Shown piece by piece: positions 34,734-42,126 of a DNA stretch of 64,000 nt (positions are counted from its first letter, which is position 1; each line of letters opens with the position of its first letter). The position numbers and the translations under genes are program-made. The DNA is from Paenibacillus albus. GTDB lineage: Bacteria; Bacillota; Bacilli; Paenibacillales; Paenibacillaceae. The stretch lies in contig NZ_CP034437.1 of assembly GCF_003952225.1 (NCBI RefSeq), forward strand, positions 523,001-587,000, given 5' to 3'. Under the pieces are notes generated by a model. It saw only the letters and a program-made list of their open reading frames with translations, made no database searches and was not told the DNA's origin.

Positions 34734-36731
34734 CTACCCGCTCAATGCATTCCGCATCGAGAGGATATACTTCGCCTCGTCGAGCGGATTCACGCCGCGG
34801 CGCTGACGCTCCACTTCGACGTCCGGCGGGCATTCGCGGTAGCCGGCGAAGAAGGTCGTGAGCGTGCCGCGGCCCTTCGTCATGGCGCCGAGCCGCGCAG
34901 GGAAATCGAGCGTTGTCGCCACCGGCAGCAGCCCTTCGATTTCCATGCGCTCCTGCCGCAGCGTCGGCGCGTCGAACTCGCCGCGCATGACGACGAGCTC
35001 ATTCATGAGCTTGCCGCCGTACTCCTCCGGCACGGACAGCCTGAACCGAAGCAGCGGCTCGAGCAGCTTCGTGCCCACGCTAGCGAGCCCGTTCATAATG
35101 CCCATCGGCGTCGCAATGACAAAATCCAGCGGATGGGTATGCCACACATGATGCTCCCCTTCCACCAGCGTCACGCTGAGGTCGGTAACCTCCCAGCCGC
35201 GCAGCCCTTGCTGCAGAGCTTCCGGCACTCGGCGGGCTACCTCGTTCTGGTAGCTCTCGAGCAGACGCTCGCCGCGTACCAACGACTTATACACCAGTCC
35301 GCTGCCCCGCTCGCCCGGCTCAATAACGAACCGTAATATCGCCCAGCACGGCTTCGGCGCCAGATACGCCACAAAGCCCTCACCCGTCGAGGCAGGCGTC
35401 TCTTTATAGATGACCGACGGTGCGCCGAAGCTCACCACAAGCTTGAACCGGCTCAGCAGAATGGACGTCAGCACCTCCATCTGGATCGGCCCCATGACCT
35501 TCAGATGAAGCTCCCGCTCATCCTGCAGCCACTGCAAGTCCAGCAGCGGATCCTCATCCGCCAGCTCTTGAAAAGCAGCCACCACCGCGGGATACTCCGC
35601 GGCATTCTGCCAATGCACCTGCACCGTCAGGAGCGGCACAGCCAGCCGCATCTCGCCGGGAACACCATCGGGACTGCCGATAATATCGCCAATCCGCGCG
35701 CGGCTCCACCCATAGACGGCGGCGATGTCGCCAGCCTTCAGCACGCCGATGTCCTCGGTCTTTTGCCCGTTCACACGGCGGATTTGCGTCACTTTATCTT
35801 GAACGTCACGGCTGTAGTTCAGCACCACATCGCGATTGCGCAGCACGCCGTCGTATAGCCGTACGTAAGCGATTTTGCCCATTACAGGATCGCGTTCCAT
35901 CTTGAAGATTACGCCCGAAACCGCGCTTTCCTCCGATCCGCCTGGTCCCGGTAAATACTCAACAACCGCATCCAGCAGCGCTTCTACACCGATCCCTCTG
36001 CCTGACGCCCCGAACAGCACCGGGAACAGCCTGCAACGATGTGCCCCGTCTACAAGTGCAGCCTCAAGCTGCTCCCCGCTGATCGACTGCCCGTCCAAAT
36101 ACGCTTCAAGCAGAGTCTCGTCCTGCTCCGCCACCGTTTCCAGCATCATCCGTTGATATGGCTCCGCCCATGCAGCCATCGAAGCCGCTGTAGTCTCGCC
36201 CACCACAGAAACCGCCCCGCGGAAATCCGCTTCCGCTCCATCTGGCGCCATAATCGGCACTGCCTGCGCCGAGAACAATCGATGGATTTGCCCTAGCACA
36301 GCTGAGGCGTCTGCGCCGATCCGATCCATTTTGTTCACATAGATCAGTGTCGGAATGTTCAAGTCGCGAAGCGCTTGCCAAATAATCTCCGTCTGCGCCT
36401 GCACGCCCTCCACCGCCGAGATGATCAGCACCGCGCCATCCATGACCCGCAGCGACCGCTCCACCTCAGATAGAAAGTCGACGTGACCCGGCGTATCGAC
36501 CAGATTAATCGGCGTCTCCTTCCACGTCAGCCGCGTAACCGCCGCCCGCACCGAAATGCCCCGCTCCCGCTCGACATCCAGCCAGTCCGTCTGCGTCGTT
36601 CCCGTATCCACGCTGCCAAGCGACCGGATATGGCCGCTTAAGTAAAGCATCTGCTCCGTTGTCGTCGTCTTCCCCGCATCAACATGGGCAAAGATGCCGA
36701 CATTGCGCAAGTTGTGCTGCTGCGCGCTCAT
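34734..36731 (-). CDS. Tet(M)/Tet(O)-like ribosomal protection GTPase
   Basis: 665 residues, an EF-G-like translational GTPase of the tetracycline ribosomal protection group. Motifs: AHVDAGKTTTTE (G1), ERGISVRAA (G2), DTPGHVDFLSEVERSLR (G3), YVNKMDRIGADA (G4). The rest follows the EF-G domain order to the C-terminal FAGYRECPPD. Length and motifs fit, but the chromosomal setting without mobile elements suggests a native, diverged member as found in many Paenibacillus. Whether it gives tetracycline resistance cannot be decided here. Confidence 0.88.
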   Translation of the reverse strand: MSAQQHNLRNVGIFAHVDAGKTTTTEQMLYLSGHIRSLGSVDTGTTQTDWLDVERERGISVRAAVTRLTWKETPINLVDTPGHVDFLSEVERSLRVMDGAVLIISAVEGVQAQTEIIWQALRDLNIPTLIYVNKMDRIGADASAVLGQIHRLFSAQAVPIMAPDGAEADFRGAVSVVGETTAASMAAWAEPYQRMMLETVAEQDETLLEAYLDGQSISGEQLEAALVDGAHRCRLFPVLFGASGRGIGVEALLDAVVEYLPGPGGSEESAVSGVIFKMERDPVMGKIAYVRLYDGVLRNRDVVLNYSRDVQDKVTQIRRVNGQKTEDIGVLKAGDIAAVYGWSRARIGDIIGSPDGVPGEMRLAVPLLTVQVHWQNAAEYPAVVAAFQELADEDPLLDLQWLQDERELHLKVMGPIQMEVLTSILLSRFKLVVSFGAPSVIYKETPASTGEGFVAYLAPKPCWAILRFVIEPGERGSGLVYKSLVRGERLLESYQNEVARRVPEALQQGLRGWEVTDLSVTLVEGEHHVWHTHPLDFVIATPMGIMNGLASVGTKLLEPLLRFRLSVPEEYGGKLMNELVVMRGEFDAPTLRQERMEIEGLLPVATTLDFPARLGAMTKGRGTLTTFFAGYRECPPDVEVERQRRGVNPLDEAKYILSMRNALSG

Positions 36732-36755
36732 CGTAAGACATTCCCCTTTTTACAT

Positions 36756-37268
36756 TCAATTCTTACTATCGTAGTAGATATGCTCCGCCGACTTCAACTT
36801 GCCGCCCTCAATCGTCAGAATACCGAAGGAATACTGCACCTGCCTTCTCTTGTCCGTCGGCGATCCCGGATTAAACATGAGTACCCCCTCCCGCTCACGC
36901 TTCACCGGTATATGCGAATGACCGAATACCACCACATCCACCCGATCCTTCTCAAAAGCCCGGTATGCATTCAGCTCCGTATCCGATCGACCGCCCGTGC
37001 CTTTATGTCCGTGAACAATTCCGATTCGCATGCCTTCGATCTCCAGCAGCTTGCGCCAGCCCAGCTTCGCAACAATTTCACTGCCGTCATTATTACCCGC
37101 CACGCCTTCGGTCTGCGCATATTGCTCCAGCATTTCGAGCACCGACAGCGTCATCCAATCCCCCGCGTGCAGGATGGCGTCCGCACTTTTCAACTCTTCA
37201 ATTAACCGATCCGGCAGCTTCTTCGCCATCCGTGTCATATGGGTATCCGATACAACGACTACTTTCAT
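36756..37268 (-). CDS. Metallophosphoesterase, YfcE/YsnB-type phosphodiesterase
   Basis: 170 residues with all metal-site motifs of the calcineurin-like fold: VVSDTHMT, ILHAGDW, GVAGNNDG, IVHGHKG, VFGHSHIPV, and MFNPGSP. Expected to hydrolyse a phosphodiester with Mn or similar metals; the natural substrate of this subfamily is unknown. Starts 24 bp before the GTPase gene on the same strand, so the two may be co-transcribed. Confidence 0.92.
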   Translation of the reverse strand: MKVVVVSDTHMTRMAKKLPDRLIEELKSADAILHAGDWMTLSVLEMLEQYAQTEGVAGNNDGSEIVAKLGWRKLLEIEGMRIGIVHGHKGTGGRSDTELNAYRAFEKDRVDVVVFGHSHIPVKREREGVLMFNPGSPTDKRRQVQYSFGILTIEGGKLKSAEHIYYDSKN

Positions 37269-37507
37269 GTCGCCCTCAGCTCCTTCTCGTTACACTCTTT
37301 CTCTCATTATTGAGCAAATGTAGCCGCTATTCAATCATAATCCTGTTATTTACATGAACCTTACATGAATAACATACGATTAGCGAATAAGCCTATTTTT
37401 TTCGGACAATCTATAAAAACCTATCAATATAGCTTGTTTTGTGTTAGATTATATTACATAAATACTATCGTATTTCAAAGATTGTCTCGGAGAAGGAGCG
37501 ATGCCCC

Positions 37508-37969
37508 TTGATCCACATTAGACGTTATTCCCCAACTGACCACGACGAGATTTGGCAGCTTCATCTGCTTGTCATATCTGCAGCAGGTGTGGAGCCGACG
37601 CACCAGCATTACCATGATATTTTTCATATTGATGAGCAATATCTGAGCGGCGGCGGAGACTTCATTGTCGGTACAAATACCGATGGGATCGTTGTCGCAA
37701 TGGGCGGGCTGAAGAAGCTGGATGAGGAGACGGCGGAGATCAAACGGCTGCGCGTCCACCCCGAATACCAGCAGAACGGCTTCGGTCAACGTATGCTAAC
37801 GAAGCTTGAAGAGCGGGCGAAGGAGCTGGGCTTCCGCCATATCTATCTCGATGCCCTAACGAACCAGCTCGGCGCGAAGAAGCTCTTTCTAGGCAATGGT
37901 TACACACACCGGGGTGCCAGCGTCATTGATGGCTTTTGGATTAACGTTTACGAGAAGTCGTTGATATAA
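37508..37969 (+). CDS. GNAT-family N-acetyltransferase
   Basis: 153 residues. IHIRRYSPTDHDEIWQLH at the N-terminus and the acetyl-CoA loop VHPEYQQNGFGQRMLTKLEE (~residues 85-104) identify the fold; LDALTNQLGAKKLFLGNGYTHRG is the usual end. The start is TTG 37508, with GAAGGAG 9 bp upstream; the nearby ATG at 37501 is out of frame and closes at once. The AT-rich region before it (37269-37507) carries TACATGAA twice, 12 bp apart. Substrate unknown. Confidence 0.85.
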   Translation: MIHIRRYSPTDHDEIWQLHLLVISAAGVEPTHQHYHDIFHIDEQYLSGGGDFIVGTNTDGIVVAMGGLKKLDEETAEIKRLRVHPEYQQNGFGQRMLTKLEERAKELGFRHIYLDALTNQLGAKKLFLGNGYTHRGASVIDGFWINVYEKSLI

Positions 37970-38063
37970 TTTATTTGAAAATAATTCATTTTTAGCTCAA
38001 ACCGATTTGGGCTCTCCATCGTTACCTCCTAATGACAGCCACTATTAAAGGAGGATTTAACGA

Positions 38064-39662
38064 ATGAAGAGAACGAGGCTTGGGCTTTTTTTGCTAGCTT
38101 TCACCTTATGCTTATCCTTACTTCTGCCTGTACTTAGCGCTTCCGCCGAGGAAGAGACGAACATTGCAACAACTGATGCCGAGGCAGCGGCAAAGCTCGG
38201 TCTGCTGCTCGGGGACGGCAATGGCGTAACGAGCGACTACTTGAGCAAAATGTCCACTCGACTCCAAGCCGCTATCATCTCTCTACGTCTTCAAGGCAAG
38301 CTGCAGGATGCACTGGCTTACACAGGTACGGATAGCTTCAGCGATTCCTCGCTTGTGGGCAGTGCGAACAAACCGGTGCTCGCATACTTGAAAGCGCATG
38401 CGGAACTTGGCTGGAACGGTACAGGCAGCGGCAAGTTCGATCCGCTTGAGATGATCAGCGCGCAGCAGTTCTATAAAGTGCTGCTCGAGGTGCTCGGTTA
38501 TAAATCCGGTGCGGACTACAAGTATGCAGATACGCTTGCTTTTGCAGCGGGTAAAGGTCTGAAGCAAATCGCTGGCGTGTCGATGCTGACGAACGATGAT
38601 ATTGCGACAGCCCTCATTGAGTCGTTGAATTCGAAGTCTGCAGGCGGCGCTACGCTGTTCGCCAAGCTGCAATCCGGAGGTGTCATCGCAGCATCCGCTG
38701 TACAGCCTGATGGTACTCGCATCGGACTTGGCAAGAATGCGAAGCTCGGCACATACCTGACTGACAGCGCAGGACGCACGCTGTACTATTTCACCAAGGA
38801 TGCTGCGAATCTGGAGTCATGCCAAGGTCAATGCTTGACCGCATGGCCCGTCTTCTATGCCGACAAGCTGCAAATCCCGTCCTCGCTGAATCCAGATGAC
38901 TTCGGCGTGTACAAACGTGCTGACGGCACAGAGCAGACGACTTATAAAGGCTGGCCTTTGTACTATTTCGTGAAGGATATGGCTGCTGGCGACGTGAACG
39001 GTGAAGGAGTCAGCGGAGTGTGGTTCGTAGCCAAATCCGATTACGCTGCTATGCTAGGCACATCTGCTGCACTTGGCAATTATTTAACGGATGAGAATGG
39101 CCGTACTCTGTATTACTTTGACAAGGATACGATGAATAAAAGCGTATGCGAAGGAACCTGCTTGGCGAATTGGCCTGCTTACCTAGCCGACGGCGGCAGT
39201 ACACCGACTGGTGTAGCGAGCTCCGACTTTGGGACGATTACACGCGCGGACGGCAGCAAGCAAACGACTTACAAAGGTTATCCACTCTACTATTTCATTA
39301 AGGATGCTGCGCATGGAGATGCGAACGGGCAAGCGGTTAACAACGTTTGGTTCGTGGTCGATCCAGCGAAGTTTACGGGTACAACGGCAGGCGCAGCAGC
39401 ACCTGCAGTAAAGACGTACCACATTGATATTAAGGATTATTCCTTCGGCACTGGTCCGCTTACGGTCGAAGCAGGATCGCAGATTATTTTCACGAATTAC
39501 GATGATATGAAGCACAATGCGGTTGCCGTTGATGGCAGCTTTAAAGGTCCTCTTCTGGCAAAGGGCGAGTCCTTTACGATTACGCTGACGAAGCCAGGTA
39601 CGTACGATTACTACTGCGAGCCGCACAAGAAGTTTATGACCGGCCAAATTATTGTGAAATGA
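38064..39662 (+). CDS. Secreted SLH - (YxFxxD)x2 - cupredoxin protein
   Basis: 532 residues with a signal peptide (cut near LSASAEE, ~residue 29). Residues ~35-165 look like SLH surface-anchoring sequence (LGLLLGDGNG, GKFDPLEMISAQQFYKVLLEVLGY). Two copies of the COG4315-type domain follow (~220-445), each with the Yx(FWY)xxD motif twice: YYFTKD, YYFVKD, YYFDKD, YYFIKD, and paired cysteines (ESCQGQC, SVCEGTC). The C-terminal ~85 residues form a cupredoxin with ligands His in MKHNA and Cys, His, Met in YYCEPHKKFM. It should sit outside the cell and bind copper; electron transfer or copper handling is inferred. AAAGGAGG precedes the ATG. Confidence 0.85.
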   Translation: MKRTRLGLFLLAFTLCLSLLLPVLSASAEEETNIATTDAEAAAKLGLLLGDGNGVTSDYLSKMSTRLQAAIISLRLQGKLQDALAYTGTDSFSDSSLVGSANKPVLAYLKAHAELGWNGTGSGKFDPLEMISAQQFYKVLLEVLGYKSGADYKYADTLAFAAGKGLKQIAGVSMLTNDDIATALIESLNSKSAGGATLFAKLQSGGVIAASAVQPDGTRIGLGKNAKLGTYLTDSAGRTLYYFTKDAANLESCQGQCLTAWPVFYADKLQIPSSLNPDDFGVYKRADGTEQTTYKGWPLYYFVKDMAAGDVNGEGVSGVWFVAKSDYAAMLGTSAALGNYLTDENGRTLYYFDKDTMNKSVCEGTCLANWPAYLADGGSTPTGVASSDFGTITRADGSKQTTYKGYPLYYFIKDAAHGDANGQAVNNVWFVVDPAKFTGTTAGAAAPAVKTYHIDIKDYSFGTGPLTVEAGSQIIFTNYDDMKHNAVAVDGSFKGPLLAKGESFTITLTKPGTYDYYCEPHKKFMTGQIIVK

Positions 39663-39666
39663 GTGA

Positions 39667-40653
39667 ATGCCTATGACTCGGAACGGGATGAACAGGAGAC
39701 CGGTTACTCTTCGAAAAGGTTACTTCCTCCTCTGTCTGCTGCTCGTTGTTGTGCTAAGTCTTAGTGCATGCGGCAAAAACAATTCGGCGGCGGACAATAA
39801 GCCTGGAGGGGATACGACTGTCGCGGCTAGCGACAATTCAACCGCTGCGGCAGACGATGGAACGTCAGCGAGCAATGCAGGAAGCGGCGGCTCAGACGAT
39901 TCGAAGAGTAATGGAGCAGCCGGCGATGTGAGCGGAGACGACTCGAAGAGTGATAACAAAAGCGGCAACACGAAGGCCGAAGCCGGAGACGACAAAGGCG
40001 GTGGCACGAAGGCCGTAGCTGGCGACGACAAAGGCGGCAGCACGAAGACCGAAGCTGGTGACGACAAAGGCGGCGGCACGAAAGCTGAAGCTGGCGACGA
40101 CAAAGGCGGCGGCACGAAGGCTGAAGCCGGAGACGACAAAGGCGGCGGCACGAAGGCTGAAGCTGGCGACGACAAAGGCGGCGGTACGAAGGCCGAAGCC
40201 GGAGACGACAAAGGCGGCGGTACGAAAGCTGAAGCTGGCGACGACAAAGGCGGCGGCACGAAGGCCGTAGCTGGCGACGACAAAGGCGGCGGTACGAAGG
40301 CTGAAGCTGGCGACGACAAAGGCGGCAAAGCTCCGGCGAAGGATGCGACGAAGCCCGTCGTTAAGCCGGCGGCAGGCAGCAAGGATGCGAAGCAGCAAAG
40401 CAAGCAGTATGTGGTGGAGATCAAGGAGTTTGCCTTTACGCCGGATACGCTGACGATTCACCCGGGCGATACGGTTAAGTTCATTAACCGGGACGATGTG
40501 AAGCATACGGCGACGTCTGACGACGGCATCTTCGACACCGACTTACTCGGCAAGGACGAAAGCAAGGTAATTACCTTCAACGACGAAGGCACCTTCGCTT
40601 ATCACTGCGCGCCGCATCCTGGCATGCAGGCGACGATCACGGTCGCAAAATAA
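39667..40653 (+). CDS. Cupredoxin lipoprotein with ten 12-residue repeats
   Basis: 328 residues. Lipoprotein signal with lipobox LSAC (~residues 32-35), then a low-complexity Ser/Gly/Asp/Lys spacer containing ten copies of TKAEAGDDKGGG, then a cupredoxin domain of ~85 residues with copper ligands His in VKHTA and Cys, His, Met in YHCAPHPGM. The layout suggests a membrane-anchored copper protein held away from the membrane by a charged flexible stalk. It starts 4 bp after the preceding cupredoxin gene, so they form one operon. The start is uncertain: ATG 39667 or ATG 39688 (MNRRPV), which has GGAACGGG upstream. Confidence 0.88.
   Translation: MPMTRNGMNRRPVTLRKGYFLLCLLLVVVLSLSACGKNNSAADNKPGGDTTVAASDNSTAAADDGTSASNAGSGGSDDSKSNGAAGDVSGDDSKSDNKSGNTKAEAGDDKGGGTKAVAGDDKGGSTKTEAGDDKGGGTKAEAGDDKGGGTKAEAGDDKGGGTKAEAGDDKGGGTKAEAGDDKGGGTKAEAGDDKGGGTKAVAGDDKGGGTKAEAGDDKGGKAPAKDATKPVVKPAAGSKDAKQQSKQYVVEIKEFAFTPDTLTIHPGDTVKFINRDDVKHTATSDDGIFDTDLLGKDESKVITFNDEGTFAYHCAPHPGMQATITVAK
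39970..40329 (+). repeat. Ten 36-bp tandem repeats in the cupredoxin lipoprotein gene
   Basis: 360 bp, exactly ten in-frame 36-bp units. Copies alternate between GGCGAC and GGAGAC and between synonymous codons, so some are older than others; two units have Val for Glu and one Thr for Ala. Copy number is expected to vary between strains. Confidence 0.95.
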
Positions 40654-40662
40654 TCGCGAGCG

Positions 40663-40692
40663 GGGTAACTGTCCATTATTGGACGGTTACCC
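40663..40692 (+). terminator. Hairpin after the cupredoxin operon
   Basis: GGGTAAC-GTCCA pairs with TGGAC-GTTACCC. No T-run follows, so termination would be weak or another role is possible. Confidence 0.5.
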
Positions 40693-40753
40693 TGTACGTG
40701 TTCTTTTGGTACACTTAGCTTGTAATTGATGTCTGACCGGGAGGCCAGCTCGC

Positions 40754-41326
40754 ATGAACAATCTTGGCGATTATGAATTAATGCTGCTCATCAAGTGCAA
40801 GCAGCAGAAGGCGCTGTCCACGCTGTACGATCGCTACGGAGCGCTCGTCTATTCCTTTGCGTTCAAGGCGCTCAAGGACGAACAAGCTGCAAGGGATATC
40901 GTGCAGTCCGTCTTCATCCGGCTGTGGACGACCGAATCGGACTACAACCCGGAGAAGGGACGGTTCACGAGCTGGCTGCTTACCGTCACCCGCAATATAA
41001 CGACGGACTGGCTGCGCAAGCAGCGGCGGCAGAACGCTCCGCTCCTTGCTCTCGCGCCCGAGGAACTCGACCGCATTCCCGATTCTGCAGCGCCGTCACC
41101 GGAGGAGCGAGCGGAACGGGAGTCTCTCAAGGATCAAATACGCAGCGCTTATCAACACCTGTCGTCTCAGCAGATCCTGCTGCTTGAGCATTTCTATTGG
41201 CAAGGCTACAGCTTAAGTGAGCTAGCCGCCGCCTATAATCAGCCGCTTGGCACCGTCAAGAACCGATTGCATCAAACGTTAAAAATATTGCGCAGACATA
41301 TGCCGGCAGAAGAGGAGGGATATTGA
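40754..41326 (+). CDS. ECF-type RNA polymerase sigma factor
   Basis: 190 residues. Region 2: LYDRYGALVYSFAFKALKDE and AARDIVQSVFIRLW, FTSWLLTVTRN; region 4: QQILLLEHFYWQGYSLSELA and LGTVKNRLHQTLKILRRHM. No region 1.1 or 3, as in ECF sigma factors. Followed by its anti-sigma factor with overlapping stop/start. GGGAGG precedes the ATG. The cupredoxin operon directly upstream is a possible target, but no paired promoter motif was found. Confidence 0.92.
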   Translation: MNNLGDYELMLLIKCKQQKALSTLYDRYGALVYSFAFKALKDEQAARDIVQSVFIRLWTTESDYNPEKGRFTSWLLTVTRNITTDWLRKQRRQNAPLLALAPEELDRIPDSAAPSPEERAERESLKDQIRSAYQHLSSQQILLLEHFYWQGYSLSELAAAYNQPLGTVKNRLHQTLKILRRHMPAEEEGY

Positions 41327-42108
41327 TGGAGACAAGAGAACAGCAGCTGCCCTCAGCATGCGAGCTTTGCCTTGAGTATGTTTCGGACGTCTGCACCGCT
41401 GAGGAGAAAGAAGCCTTCGAACTTCATCTCCCCCACTGCGAAGCCTGCCAGCAGGAGCTTCAGGAACTGCGCACGGTATGGGAGGCGCTTCCCACGGATA
41501 TTCATCAAATCGAACCACCGCCTGACTTGAAGCAGCAGGTCATGGACGCAGCCATTGCCGCTCAACCGGCAGACAACGGGCGATCCTTGCACCATTCGGC
41601 AGCAAGAAGAAGCCCCTTCCGATTCCGGAAGCTGACCCCCGCATTGCTGACTGCTGCCGTAGCCGCCCTTGTGTTTATGGGGGCTTGGAACTGGCAGCTG
41701 CAAAGCAAGCAGCAGAGCGCGCCACTCCCCGTTGAGCAGGCACTTAACGTATCGGCTGCTCAAATTACGGAGCTGGTGTCACTCAAAGCCGCGGGTAAGC
41801 TCGCAGGCAAATCCTCCGGCGTCGCCTGTATCGTTGACAACGGACAGAGCAAACAATTCGTCGTTTATCTCTTCGGCGCCGGAACGACAAGCGGCAGCGA
41901 AGCTTATCAAGTGTGGCTCGTGAAGGACGGCGTCCGTAAGAGCGCCGGCACGTTCCGCGTCAGCCCGTCTGACCGCGGAGTCGGATTGCTGGCAATGCCG
42001 ATCGAGTCGGCGAAGCTGGATTTTGACAGCATCGGCATTACGCTGGAGCCCGATGATCAGGGCGATCAGCCGCGAGGGACGAAGGTGTACGGATCTACAC
42101 CCGCATAG
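41326..42108 (+). CDS. Anti-sigma factor with zinc-finger and RskA-like domain
   Basis: About 260 residues. N-terminal ZAS domain with LHLPHCEACQQEL (His-x3-Cys-x2-Cys); one membrane helix at ~103-120 (LTPALLTAAVAALVFMGAW); an outside C-terminal domain of ~125 residues resembling RskA (VYLFGAGTTSGSEAYQVWL). It should hold the sigma factor inactive at the membrane until an outside signal. ATG 41326 overlaps the sigma stop (TGATG). GAGGAGG lies before it. Confidence 0.9.
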   Translation: METREQQLPSACELCLEYVSDVCTAEEKEAFELHLPHCEACQQELQELRTVWEALPTDIHQIEPPPDLKQQVMDAAIAAQPADNGRSLHHSAARRSPFRFRKLTPALLTAAVAALVFMGAWNWQLQSKQQSAPLPVEQALNVSAAQITELVSLKAAGKLAGKSSGVACIVDNGQSKQFVVYLFGAGTTSGSEAYQVWLVKDGVRKSAGTFRVSPSDRGVGLLAMPIESAKLDFDSIGITLEPDDQGDQPRGTKVYGSTPA

Positions 42109-42126
42109 TCCAGCCATGCGAGCCAC

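Noticed and set aside
39720..40506. Two minus-strand repeat frames (PPLSSPASAFV and AAFVVASF types)
   Set aside because: Shadows of the 36-bp repeats in the cupredoxin lipoprotein gene, which has a lipobox and a copper site.
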